Below are positions 51,061-59,594 of a stretch of DNA of 64,000 nucleotides, piece by piece; position 1 is the stretch's first letter; every line of letters starts with the position of its first letter. Source of the DNA: Marinobacter goseongensis (GTDB lineage: Bacteria > Pseudomonadota > Gammaproteobacteria > Pseudomonadales > Oleiphilaceae); the NCBI RefSeq assembly GCF_023156235.1, contig NZ_JAKZAI010000007.1:62001-126000 (forward strand). The letters are read 5' to 3'. The translations under genes were made by a program, and so were the position numbers. The notes below the pieces were generated by a model. That model made no database searches and was not told where the DNA came from. It saw nothing but the letters and a program-made list of their open reading frames with translations.

Positions 51061-51895
51061 TTCGGGTTACCTGCAGCAGACGGATGACTCGGTTATCAGC
51101 GTTCGCAATAGTAAATTGCAGCCCGCCAAATGCAACCGATTCGCCCCGTCTGGGCAGGTGACCGAATTCCTTCAGCACAACGCCACCAATGGTATCGAAC
51201 TCTTCTTCATCCAGTTCGGTCTTGAAAAACTCGTTGAAATCGTCAACCGGCGTGACGGCTTTGACGGCGTAGGTGCCATCACCGCGGGCCTTGATGTGCG
51301 TTTCCTCGTCGAAATCGTGCTCGTCCTCGATCTCGCCGACGATCTGCTCCAGTACATCCTCGATGGTGATCAGGCCGGCTGTGCCACCGTATTCATCCAC
51401 CACAATGGCCATGTGGTTGCGGTTTTCCTTGAACTCTTTCAGCAGCTGGTTCAAGCGCTTGCTTTCGGGCACGAATGTGGGTGGCCGGAGGATTTCGCGG
51501 GTGTGGTTCCAGTCCAGCTCATTGTTCAGAGCCAGCGGCAGCAGGTCTTTGGCGAGCAACACGCCGATGACATCGTCCTGGCTGTCGCCAATCACCGGAA
51601 ATCGGCTGTGGGCGGATGACATGATTTCGCCGAGGAATTCTTTGGGGTCCTGAGCCGCCTTGACAGTGACCATCTGCGAGCGGGGGATCATGATCTCGTC
51701 CACCCGCATGTCGATGACCTGCATGGCGCCTTCGATGATGCTCATGGCATCGGCGTCGATAATCTCCTGGGATTCGGCATCCCGCAGGATTTCCAGCACG
51801 TCCTCTACGGACTCAGGCCCACTGGAAAAGGCCTGCGATATACGCTCCAGCCAGGACCTGTTGCCCTGACTGCGACTCGACTGATCGTCGCTCAT
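51050..51895 (-). CDS. corC: CBS-domain protein CorC (YbeX)
   Basis: A cytoplasmic protein linked in enterobacteria to magnesium and cobalt efflux and, more recently, ribosome-related functions through its neighbour YbeY. The 281-residue protein has an N-terminal helical part, two CBS motifs (about 65-190; [14 protein letters not shown] and [29 protein letters not shown] in parts) and a C-terminal CorC/HlyC transporter-associated domain. No membrane segments, so it is the short soluble form. Start overlaps the ybeY stop (ATGA type). Confidence 0.92.
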   Translation of the reverse strand: MSDDQSSRSQGNRSWLERISQAFSSGPESVEDVLEILRDAESQEIIDADAMSIIEGAMQVIDMRVDEIMIPRSQMVTVKAAQDPKEFLGEIMSSAHSRFPVIGDSQDDVIGVLLAKDLLPLALNNELDWNHTREILRPPTFVPESKRLNQLLKEFKENRNHMAIVVDEYGGTAGLITIEDVLEQIVGEIEDEHDFDEETHIKARGDGTYAVKAVTPVDDFNEFFKTELDEEEFDTIGGVVLKEFGHLPRRGESVAFGGLQFTIANADNRVIRLLQVTRSEQ

Positions 51896-52365
51896 GAGTC
51901 TTTTTCCGTTTCCTCTGATTCGTAAGGATTGCCATGTCCAAGCTGCTCCAGCAGCCGGATTTCGAGGGCTTCCATGACCTCGGCATCGTTGTCTTCAATG
52001 TGATCGTAACCCTGGAGATGCAGCATGCCATGCACCACCATGTGAGCCCAATGGGCCGCCAACGTTTTGTGCTGATCTTTGGCTTCTTTTTCAACGACTG
52101 GCGCGCAAATGACGAGATCACCGGCCAACGGAACTGTTATACCCGCTGGCGCCTCAAATGGGAAGGACAGCACATTGGTCGGGCCGCTTTTTCCCCGGTA
52201 CTGGCTGTTCAGCTCGGCGCTCTCGTCAACGTCGACAATACGGATGGTCACTTCAGACGGATCGTCTCCCAGCCACGCCTTCCGGGCCCATTGCCCGAAC
52301 GCGTCGTCCGCAGGGATTCCATCCGCGTCAGTCATACGCTGCAAATCTACTGTCAGCTCGCTCAC
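51892..52365 (-). CDS. ybeY: Endoribonuclease YbeY
   Basis: Metal-dependent RNase needed for 16S rRNA 3'-end maturation and ribosome quality control. The 157-residue protein contains the zinc-binding motif H-G-x-L-H-L-x-G-Y-D-H within [34 protein letters not shown] is the second conserved block. The start overlaps the phoH stop codon by four bases and the end overlaps corC, so the operon is tightly coupled. Confidence 0.96.
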   Translation of the reverse strand: MSELTVDLQRMTDADGIPADDAFGQWARKAWLGDDPSEVTIRIVDVDESAELNSQYRGKSGPTNVLSFPFEAPAGITVPLAGDLVICAPVVEKEAKDQHKTLAAHWAHMVVHGMLHLQGYDHIEDNDAEVMEALEIRLLEQLGHGNPYESEETEKDS

Positions 52366-53345
52366 TGGCCGCTTGAACTCCCGTCGTCAAAGGAGTCGTA
52401 GGCTTCAACAATGCGCTGCACCAACGGGTGACGAACCACATCTTTGGATTCAAACCGGGTAAAGCCGATCCCGGATACTTCGCTGAGCACGCCAGCGGCG
52501 TGAATCAGGCCGGAGTTCTGTCCACGGGGCAGGTCCACCTGGGTGGTGTCACCGGTGATCACGGCGGTTGACCCGAAGCCGATGCGGGTCAGAAACATTT
52601 TCATCTGCTCGCGGGTGGTGTTCTGGCTTTCGTCGAGGATGATGAACGAGTTGTTCAGCGTGCGCCCACGCATGAAGGCCAGCGGTGCAATCTCGATCAC
52701 GCTTTTTTCGATCAATCGGGTAACCTGTTCGAAGCCCAGCATTTCATACAGGGCGTCATAGAGTGGCCGGAGGTAGGGGTCCACTTTCTGGGCCAGGTCG
52801 CCGGGCAGGAAGCCGAGCTTTTCGCCTGCCTCTACAGCCGGTCGAACCAGCAGGATGCGTTTGACCTGCTCATCTTTCAGCGCCTCCACCGCACAGGCCA
52901 CCGCCAGCCAGGTCTTGCCGGTACCCGCCGGGCCAATCCCGAAGTTGATGTCGTGGGTGCGTATGCTGTGCACGTACTTCTGCTGGTTGGCACCACGGGG
53001 CTTGGCCTGCAGCTTCGGTGTCTTGATCACGGTGGCCGAGCCATCGTAGGGAACGTCTTCGGGCAGCCGTTCGAAGCCGGTTTCGCGGATGAACAGGTGC
53101 ACGGTGTCGGGCGAGATGTCTTCCGTGGCTTCGGTCTCGCGATACAGGTGGCGGATAACTTCCACCGCCGCAGCAACATGCTCGGTCTCGCCTTCGACCC
53201 GGAAATGGTGGTTGCGCCGACCGATGTTGACCCGCATGCGCCGCTCAATGTGCTTGATGTGCTCATCAAACTGGCCGCAAAGTGTGGTCAGCCGCCGCTG
53301 ATCAACCGGGTGCAGGTCAAACTGTCTGGAATCGTTTTCTTTCAA
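52362..53345 (-). CDS. phoH: PhoH-like ATPase (YbeZ), TTG start
   Basis: Predicted RNA-associated P-loop ATPase that partners with YbeY. It has an N-terminal KH-like region and the ATPase domain with [16 protein letters not shown] (Walker A), then [26 protein letters not shown] with Walker B. The frame is open upstream to 53519, but that part overlaps miaB and has no ATG. TTG at 53345 has GGAG five bases upstream and gives [18 protein letters not shown], similar to Pseudomonas N-termini, so a 327-residue product from TTG is proposed. The 115-base gap to miaB is otherwise unexplained. Confidence 0.9.
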   Translation of the reverse strand: MKENDSRQFDLHPVDQRRLTTLCGQFDEHIKHIERRMRVNIGRRNHHFRVEGETEHVAAAVEVIRHLYRETEATEDISPDTVHLFIRETGFERLPEDVPYDGSATVIKTPKLQAKPRGANQQKYVHSIRTHDINFGIGPAGTGKTWLAVACAVEALKDEQVKRILLVRPAVEAGEKLGFLPGDLAQKVDPYLRPLYDALYEMLGFEQVTRLIEKSVIEIAPLAFMRGRTLNNSFIILDESQNTTREQMKMFLTRIGFGSTAVITGDTTQVDLPRGQNSGLIHAAGVLSEVSGIGFTRFESKDVVRHPLVQRIVEAYDSFDDGSSSGQ

Positions 53346-53460
53346 AGGTGCTCCATTTTGTTTACTCCCCTGGTTTTTTACGGGAGCAGGTAGTTCGGGT
53401 GTTGGGGTAGGGCTGGTGCCTGGTGTTGCCTCCGCAACCCGGACGAATCCGACCGGGTCT

Positions 53461-54807
53461 TTAAAACAGTTCAGCGCCCACAGGAATGCCCCGAAGCGAG
53501 TTGGGATAAGCCTCAACAATCTCGACGTCGATAAAGTGCCCTACAATGCCCGGATTCTCATGCCGGAAATTCACGATCCGGTTGTTCTCGGTGCGGCCAG
53601 CGTACTCACCGGGGTCCTTTTTGGACAGGCCCGTCACCAGAATCCGCTGTGTTGACCCCACCATCTTGCGGCTGATATCCATCACATTCTGGTTCAGCCG
53701 GTCCTGCAGAATACTCAGGCGCTGTTTCTTCACCTCCATCGGCGTGTCATCCGGCAAGTCTGATGCTGGAGTTCCCGGGCGGGCGCTGTAGATGAAGCTG
53801 AAGGACATGTCGAAGCCAATGTCATTGATCAGCTTCATGGTGTCCTCGAAGTCTTTCTCGGTTTCCCCCGGGAACCCGATGATGAAATCCGAGGAGAAGC
53901 TGATGTCCGGGCGAATCTTGCGCAGGCGGCGGAGTTTGGACTTGTATTCCAGCGCGGTGTGGCCGCGTTTCATGGCCGCCAGGATGCGATCGGAACCGCT
54001 CTGAACCGGCAGATGCAGGTGGCTGACCAGTTCCGGTACCTGTTCGTACACGTCAATCATGGCGTCCGTGAACTCCACCGGATGCGAGGTGGTGTAGCGG
54101 ATACGATCAATGCCATCGATGGCGGCGATCAGGGTGATCAGCTCGGCCAGGTCCATGGTGTCGCCATCGTGGGTTTCACCACGGAAGGCGTTCACATTCT
54201 GGCCCAACAGATTGACCTCGCGCACGCCCTGGCTTGCCAGGTGGGCCACTTCGGCCACCACATCATCGGCCGGGCGACTGACTTCTTCGCCCCGGGTGTA
54301 GGGCACAACGCAGAACGTACAGTATTTACTGCAGCCTTCCATGATAGAGACAAACGCGGAGGGGCCGTCCGCACCCGGTTCCGGCAGGTTGTCGAATTTC
54401 TCGATCTCCGGGAAGCTGACATCCACCACGCCAACGCCGTTTCCCTTGGCGCGCACCTCGGTAATCATATCCGGCAGGCGGTGCAGAGTCTGGGGGCCGA
54501 ATACCATATCCACGTAGGGCGCCCGGTCCAGAATTGCCTGGCCCTCCTGGCTGGCTACGCAGCCGCCCACCCCGATGATCATGTCCGGCTTTTTGCTTTT
54601 GAGCTTTTTCCAGCGGCCAAGCTGGTGAAACACCTTCTCCTGGGCTTTCTCGCGAATGGAGCAGGTGTTCAGCAGCAGGATGTCGGCGTCGTCGGGCGTG
54701 TCCGTCATTTCAACGGTGTCGCCAGTCTTGAGCAGGTCTGCCATGCGGGCGGAGTCATACTCGTTCATCTGGCAGCCGTGGGTTTTGATGTACAGCTTCT
54801 TGGCCAT
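53461..54807 (-). CDS. miaB: tRNA-2-methylthio-N6-dimethylallyladenosine synthase MiaB
   Basis: Radical SAM methylthiotransferase that completes ms2i6A37, acting on the product of MiaA. The 448-residue protein shows the UPF0004 domain ([33 protein letters not shown] with three cluster cysteines), the radical SAM motif [15 protein letters not shown] and the TRAM domain at the C-terminus. The ATG at 54807 is set by [13 protein letters not shown]; the upstream extension is not conserved. It starts the miaB-phoH-ybeY-corC-lnt run. Its close paralogue RimO begins at the end of this window. Confidence 0.95.
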   Translation of the reverse strand: MAKKLYIKTHGCQMNEYDSARMADLLKTGDTVEMTDTPDDADILLLNTCSIREKAQEKVFHQLGRWKKLKSKKPDMIIGVGGCVASQEGQAILDRAPYVDMVFGPQTLHRLPDMITEVRAKGNGVGVVDVSFPEIEKFDNLPEPGADGPSAFVSIMEGCSKYCTFCVVPYTRGEEVSRPADDVVAEVAHLASQGVREVNLLGQNVNAFRGETHDGDTMDLAELITLIAAIDGIDRIRYTTSHPVEFTDAMIDVYEQVPELVSHLHLPVQSGSDRILAAMKRGHTALEYKSKLRRLRKIRPDISFSSDFIIGFPGETEKDFEDTMKLINDIGFDMSFSFIYSARPGTPASDLPDDTPMEVKKQRLSILQDRLNQNVMDISRKMVGSTQRILVTGLSKKDPGEYAGRTENNRIVNFRHENPGIVGHFIDVEIVEAYPNSLRGIPVGAELF

Positions 54808-54884
54808 GGTTCTCACGTAATCTGATGGATGGTGCGCCGGGCCTGGACAGGTAATCAGAGGCGCTAGCAAAAAAGGAACTGGGT

Positions 54885-54890
54885 ATTATA
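54885..54890 (-). promoter_or_regulatory. Candidate -10 element for miaB
   Basis: A perfect TATAAT on the minus strand about 78 bases upstream of the miaB ATG. No good -35 is found at the usual spacing. trmH on the other strand has a TATTAT hexamer at 54948-54953, so the 175-base region probably holds divergent promoters. Confidence 0.35.
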
Positions 54891-54982
54891 ACGGGGTGAT
54901 CAATCTGCAACCACCATTGTCTCGGCTTGTTGCTAGATGGGCTGTGGTATTATGCGGTTTTTTGACCAATTCGATACAGCTC

Positions 54983-55732
54983 ATGACTCCCGAACGCCTT
55001 GCCCGAATCAAGCAAACCCTGAACACCCGTCAACCGGATCTCCGTGTTCTCACCGATCAGGTCCACAAGCCCAGAAACCTGTCGGCGATTATCCGCTCCT
55101 GCGATGCCTTCGGACTCGCCAACATGCACACCGTCTGGCCCCGGGAAGGCTTCCGAGCCTTCCGCAAGACCGCAGGCGGAAGCTACACCTGGGTGACTAC
55201 CCATACTCACCGGACCATGGACGACGCGGTCACAGCGCTGAAAGGGCAGGGCCACAAGCTCTATGCCGCGCAACTTTCTGACCGCGCCATTGATTACCGG
55301 GAGGCGGACTTTACGGTGCCGTGCACCATTATTCTCGGCAACGAAGTGGACGGCGTCAGCGCCGATGCAGCGGACCAGGCGGACGAGCACATCGTGATTC
55401 CGATGATGGGCATGGTCGAGTCCCTGAATGTCTCCGCCGCCTGCGCGATTATCCTGGCCGAGGCCCAGCGCCAGCGCAAAGCGGCAGGGCTCTATAATGA
55501 GCGTCGCCTACCGGACGATGAATACAACCGCCTGCTGTTCTGCTGGTGCCAGCCCACGGTGAAACGCTACTGCGATGATCGTAACCTGCCGTACCCACCG
55601 ATAGACCCGGACACCGGCGAGCTCGTTGATGGGGTCGGCTGGATGCAGGGCGTGCGCGAGCTGCGCAAGAACCGCCCCCGCTGGGATGATGCACCGGAAG
55701 TCCCGGTTATTGAGGAGTCGGATCAGGACTGA
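54983..55732 (+). CDS. trmH: tRNA (guanosine(18)-2'-O)-methyltransferase TrmH
   Basis: SPOUT methyltransferase that makes Gm18 in the tRNA D-loop. The 249-residue protein has NLSAIIRSCDAFGLANMHTV for the N-terminal motif, TIILGNEVDGVS for motif 2 and IPMMGMVESLNVSAACAIIL for motif 3, forming the trefoil knot. The ATG at 54983 fits the E. coli N-terminus (MTPERLARI). The C-terminal tail after residue 225 is longer and more acidic than in E. coli (229 residues). Confidence 0.94.
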   Translation: MTPERLARIKQTLNTRQPDLRVLTDQVHKPRNLSAIIRSCDAFGLANMHTVWPREGFRAFRKTAGGSYTWVTTHTHRTMDDAVTALKGQGHKLYAAQLSDRAIDYREADFTVPCTIILGNEVDGVSADAADQADEHIVIPMMGMVESLNVSAACAIILAEAQRQRKAAGLYNERRLPDDEYNRLLFCWCQPTVKRYCDDRNLPYPPIDPDTGELVDGVGWMQGVRELRKNRPRWDDAPEVPVIEESDQD

Positions 55733-55756
55733 TTCGACTGCCGTGTGATATGCGGG

Positions 55757-56362
55757 CTACCATTTGTCGAGTTGCAGGCCGTGGGTTTTCAGGTAGTCGC
55801 CGTGTTCGTCCATATACGCTTTGGTTCTCTCCTGAAAGCGCGATGGGTCCCCTTCAATAGGTTTTGCCTGAATACGCATTACTTCGATTTCGTTGCCAGC
55901 TTGATTGAGGATCCACATGACGATGGTTCCTCCAGGAGCTAGCCCAATGGTCATTGTGTGTCTTGGCACCAGGCGGGTGTCGTAGTTGGTAACTTGAGGC
56001 GCCTTCTCACGCATTCTTACCGATAGATCCTTGGGAACGTGGATCATATGGGCGTAGTACTTCTGCTCGGCGAGAGAAAACCAGTGTATCCAGATCAGTT
56101 CTGGAAAGGGTTGGGCTAGTGAGCCTTTGCCGCTCGGTCCGTAAGCACCTTGCCAGCAGCACCCGACACTTCCGATTGGTTGTCGCCAGCTTCGCTCCCC
56201 GCTTTTCTCGAGAAACATATCCAAGACCCAGATATTGTAGTGTTTTGGCGCTCCAACTGTAACGAGTCTGAAGTCGTCTTCCTCGTAGAAAAGAGGGGAT
56301 GCGCAGCCCTGCGCGGAAACTATGTAAACAAAAAACAGGGTGAGCAGGTAGGCAAGACGCAT
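55757..56362 (-). CDS. DUF2931-family lipoprotein, probable immunity protein
   Basis: A 201-residue protein with an N-terminal hydrophobic signal (AYLLTLFFVYIVSAQ) and a candidate lipidation cysteine at C20, though the lipobox (AQGC) is not ideal. The mature part resembles DUF2931 proteins, which are often encoded beside DUF2235 hydrolases; conserved-looking elements include IGSVGCCWQGAYGP and IWIHWFSLAEQKYY. The ATG at 56362 overlaps the stop of the upstream hydrolase (TGATG) and has GGAGAA six bases upstream. Periplasmic neutralisation of the hydrolase is the likely role; this is inference from context. Base composition is lower in G+C than the neighbours. Confidence 0.7.
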   Translation of the reverse strand: MRLAYLLTLFFVYIVSAQGCASPLFYEEDDFRLVTVGAPKHYNIWVLDMFLEKSGERSWRQPIGSVGCCWQGAYGPSGKGSLAQPFPELIWIHWFSLAEQKYYAHMIHVPKDLSVRMREKAPQVTNYDTRLVPRHTMTIGLAPGGTIVMWILNQAGNEIEVMRIQAKPIEGDPSRFQERTKAYMDEHGDYLKTHGLQLDKW

Positions 56363-58380
56363 CAAATGTTCTCCATATTTGGGTGGACGATCCTTTCTCG
56401 AGAGGTTGTGGGAGCGCTGGGCCTCATGTTGCGGAAAAGTTGGATTTCGGCCGGTTGGCCGGCTACGAGAGTTTCGAAACTATTGTAGTGGGCCGAATAG
56501 TGAATGTACCTTTGCAAAACTAGGTCCATATGATGATTTGAGAGAGTAGGGTGATCATTACCCCCAGAGATTTGCGAATCCAATGATTCATAAACTGAAG
56601 AAAGCTCATCTGGAATTCTCAGGTCCTGATCTGTCGAGTCAATTAGATCAAGCGGGACTTGGGCGTTCGAGGCAAGTTCACGCATCATCGAGAGCGTTAC
56701 TCTTGAATATCCCGCTTTGACTCTCCTCACCATGCGTAATGCGATTTCCATGTGGCCATCAGGTGATGGGTGGGGGCGATATCGGGGCATAATTTCCAGT
56801 GAGGGAATGTTGTTTTGAATGTTATCTGCGATGCTGTCTTCATATAGGGCAAGGCTGTAATCCCCTATCCATCCCTCAGCCTCAATTTCCTGTTTCATTG
56901 ATTGCAGATTATCCCACTGGACAGTTTGTTCAGGCCATCTATGACGATTTCTGGGTATCGGATACAGTGGGCTGATAATAACGTCTTCTATTTGGCTGTC
57001 CGGGTATCCGCCTCCGATATCCGAGTGTGCCCCCGGAAGAGCGATTTCACGAAAATTGGTGGGGATACTTCCATCCGGGTTTTTGAGGCTGTTTAAAGCG
57101 AACAGCTTCCGGTGTTCGTGGTTTGCGGTCAGATGAACTGCCTGAACTACCTTGTCGGGATTCAGGAACAATCTCACCGGATCATTCTTGCTGTTGTGTG
57201 CAAAAAGATCTCCTGCGGCTGGATTGACGATGGCGGCAACGCAATCAAATAGGCCAACAAATCTCACTTCGAGATGCTTTGGTGGCTCAACGCCTAACTG
57301 TTTTAGCAGCTTTGCAAATAGCCCCTCATGCCCACGGTTTATTTCGTAGGCAGCGTGCCGCGCGGCAGCAGCACCTCGGCTGAACCCGAACAAATCAACA
57401 CTCAGTGATCTGATTTTCCTGCCTTTTAGCCGTGTTGATAGCAAACTGGAGGCAACCTCAAACGCCTGCTTCACTTGGTTAATCACCCCGGTATCACCGA
57501 GCCCGGTCGCCGCCCCATACAGTGAGTCACCATCGCCGGTTTTGGATCCTGGCCCCGGTGCATAGGCTCTAACCTGAATGGTTACATTACCATTTCGGTC
57601 AATCTCTCCCTCGGGGTAGAGGTCTGAAAGTTTCGCCACGTTGCTGGGAGCATTGGTGTAACTAGCCCCCACCAGCAACCCAAGTCGCCGTTCGCATTCG
57701 ATCTGATCAATTTCTTCGTTCTCAAGCGGATTGAGACATTCTTGGTCAACCAGGTGCTGCATCTGCTGACTGTTAAACGCATTATTCAACGTCCCATCAG
57801 TAAAGATGCCCACCTCAACATGAATCTCCGGCTCTTGCTCTTCCTTCGGCACCCGACCGGACTCGTTGGCGAGTTTTATGCCGGCCAGAGTGGTGGCCAT
57901 GACAGAGGCAGAAGTGGCGCTGGTTTCGGTTCGGGCTGGGCTCGGGTCACGTGAGGGCGCGCGTTCGGCGGCTGGGCTGCTAGCGCCCGGAAGGGGGCCG
58001 CGCCTGACGTCGTCCGGTGTCAGTTGTCGATGGTTCAGTTCCTGCAGGGCATAGCCAAGGCCGAAGGGCAGTGGTGACGACGGTTTCCATTCGCCGCCGG
58101 CCGGCAGTTCCGGGTTGTCACGCCAGTCAATCACCGGGGATAGCGGCCCCGGATCGAACGGGCCGTGGATCAGGAATAGATCGCCGTCCGCGACTTGCCT
58201 GGTGGCCAGGGTTGGCAGTGGCTCCCGACTGTCTGGGCGAACTCGCAGAAGGGCTCTCAGCTCCACGCCGGAGAGGCGTCCGGAGCTGATGAGCTGACCG
58301 ACTTCCGCGGCGGCGAGGAAAGGGTTTTCTATTCGGGGGAGATCATACGGGGTCAATTCCATTGACCGTTTCAATTGCAT
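56362..58380 (-). CDS. DUF2235 alpha/beta hydrolase, Tle1-like candidate type VI lipase effector
   Basis: A 672-residue protein. Residues 1 to about 180 form a module I do not recognise, ending in a proline/serine/alanine-rich linker. The DUF2235 domain begins near FTDGTLNN (193-200) and includes the nucleophile elbow GFSRG with Ser334, GLFD with Asp379 and PGAHSDIGGG with His452, a plausible Ser-Asp-His triad. Tle1 phospholipases of type VI secretion share this fold. No signal peptide, and no VgrG, Hcp or PAAR gene nearby, so delivery is not shown. The ATG at 58380 has AAGGAG eight bases upstream. G+C falls from near 60-70% in the first part to about 42-52% over much of the catalytic part, pointing to a chimeric origin. 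Confidence 0.78.
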   Translation of the reverse strand: MQLKRSMELTPYDLPRIENPFLAAAEVGQLISSGRLSGVELRALLRVRPDSREPLPTLATRQVADGDLFLIHGPFDPGPLSPVIDWRDNPELPAGGEWKPSSPLPFGLGYALQELNHRQLTPDDVRRGPLPGASSPAAERAPSRDPSPARTETSATSASVMATTLAGIKLANESGRVPKEEQEPEIHVEVGIFTDGTLNNAFNSQQMQHLVDQECLNPLENEEIDQIECERRLGLLVGASYTNAPSNVAKLSDLYPEGEIDRNGNVTIQVRAYAPGPGSKTGDGDSLYGAATGLGDTGVINQVKQAFEVASSLLSTRLKGRKIRSLSVDLFGFSRGAAAARHAAYEINRGHEGLFAKLLKQLGVEPPKHLEVRFVGLFDCVAAIVNPAAGDLFAHNSKNDPVRLFLNPDKVVQAVHLTANHEHRKLFALNSLKNPDGSIPTNFREIALPGAHSDIGGGYPDSQIEDVIISPLYPIPRNRHRWPEQTVQWDNLQSMKQEIEAEGWIGDYSLALYEDSIADNIQNNIPSLEIMPRYRPHPSPDGHMEIALRMVRRVKAGYSRVTLSMMRELASNAQVPLDLIDSTDQDLRIPDELSSVYESLDSQISGGNDHPTLSNHHMDLVLQRYIHYSAHYNSFETLVAGQPAEIQLFRNMRPSAPTTSRERIVHPNMENI

Positions 58381-58449
58381 CGTCACCGCTCCTTGCTGAC
58401 GTTTCTTGATTTGTTCGGGCCCGGCAAGCATAGCGGAATCCCGCGAAAC

Positions 58450-58467
58450 GTGACTTGTCCCTGTCAC
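58450..58467. promoter_or_regulatory. Short inverted repeat upstream of the hydrolase gene
   Basis: GTGAC-N8-GTCAC (58450-58454 and 58463-58467) lies 70 bases upstream of the hydrolase ATG. A TATGCT hexamer on the minus strand is between them. It could be an operator, but arms of five bases are weak evidence. Confidence 0.25.
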
Positions 58468-58483
58468 ATTTCAGGATCGAATT

Positions 58484-59497
58484 TTAGCTGCGATCTTCCA
58501 GGTAGCGCTGCAACTGCTCGCGCAGGGCTTTGGGAAGCCTGGTGATGGTCAGTGCGTCTTTGTCCTTGTCGTAATAGATGGCCTGGTTCACCAGGTCGGA
58601 GGAGAAGGACACGCTCATCCCGCCACCAGATCCCGCAATGCGGACCAGCTTCTTCACCTTGCGATGATCCGGGTGCAGTACGCCACTTTCTGGAAGCTCG
58701 GCGGTCTGGGACGCGAAATCCTTGAAGCGCTGGGGCTGGTTCTCGTCCAGATAACCGGAGAGCGCCTCAATGGCGACCGGTTCGCCCAGTGCGTGCTGTT
58801 CCTTGCAGAATTCGTAGGCGCGGGCACGTACCTTGCCGGCTTCTTCCGGCTCAGAGGATTTCGCGAAAGCTTCCACCGCGTCCAGAAACGTGAGGGTTTC
58901 CTTTTCCACGTCAACCTGGTTGGTGAAGCCGCACAACTTGATGAACAGGTCGCCGCCTTCACCGGTGCCGCGGGAATGAACCAGGGTCAGGTAGTTCTCA
59001 CCGGGATTTTCTCCACGCCAGTCGTCCAGTTCGATGCGCACTGCCAGGTTCAGGCGTGACAGGCTGAGGATATCGGTAGCGTCGAGGGTCTGTTTGGCGT
59101 CAAAGCGCATGGCGCTGTCGTTTTCCATCACCAGCAGGTAGACCACTTCGGAGTCCGCCAGGGCTTCGTGCACGATCATCAGATGCCCCTCGAATTCCTC
59201 CTGGGCGCCGTTCAGAAGTTCCTGCCATTGCCCGAACAGGCGGTCGGTGAGGGCGGTAAAGGACTGTTTGTCCTCGAGGTAATCCTTCAGCCAGCTGCTG
59301 AACGGACTTTCGCCGATATCGTCGGAAAAGCGGCCGTATTTCTTGCCCGGCTTGGTGTTGAACAGGCGCTTCATCTGCTTGTGAAGACCCTCATAGTCGC
59401 CACCTGGCTCAGACAGGACCTCGCCGGGGCGAATCCGTGCCGGTTGTCCGGGCTGATACTGGCTGGCGAAAAGAGTGCGAAGCTGCTTGATGGCCAT
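58484..59497 (-). CDS. yejK: Nucleoid-associated protein YejK (NdpA)
   Basis: YejK/NdpA is a nucleoid-associated protein of gammaproteobacteria; in E. coli it interacts with topoisomerases. The 337-residue protein matches the family in length (335) and in blocks such as NLAVRIELDDWR, RYLEDRS at the C-terminus and SGGGMSVSFSSDLVNQAIYY in parts. No signal or membrane segment. The gene is preceded by a terminator for cysN and so likely has its own promoter. It marks the end of the core region on this side of the effector module. Confidence 0.9.
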   Translation of the reverse strand: MAIKQLRTLFASQYQPGQPARIRPGEVLSEPGGDYEGLHKQMKRLFNTKPGKKYGRFSDDIGESPFSSWLKDYLEDKQSFTALTDRLFGQWQELLNGAQEEFEGHLMIVHEALADSEVVYLLVMENDSAMRFDAKQTLDATDILSLSRLNLAVRIELDDWRGENPGENYLTLVHSRGTGEGGDLFIKLCGFTNQVDVEKETLTFLDAVEAFAKSSEPEEAGKVRARAYEFCKEQHALGEPVAIEALSGYLDENQPQRFKDFASQTAELPESGVLHPDHRKVKKLVRIAGSGGGMSVSFSSDLVNQAIYYDKDKDALTITRLPKALREQLQRYLEDRS

Positions 59498-59520
59498 GAA
59501 ATCGCTTTTCCCTGGTTAAT

Positions 59521-59557
59521 AAAAAAACAAAGCCCTGAGGGCTGACCTTCAGGGCTT
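59521..59557 (-). terminator. Intrinsic terminator after cysN
   Basis: Stem AAGCCCTGA / TCAGGGCTT (59530-59538 and 59549-59557); on the minus strand it is followed by a T-rich tract (the A run at 59521-59527). It should end the cysD-cysN transcript before yejK. Confidence 0.8.
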
Positions 59558-59594
59558 GGCATTGTACCGATTTTCGGGGCGCTGAGCCCAGACG

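Noticed and set aside
55733..58483. Search for type VI structural or carrier genes (VgrG, Hcp, PAAR) near the DUF2235 gene
   Set aside because: None is encoded in the window; the effector role therefore rests on family and gene arrangement only.
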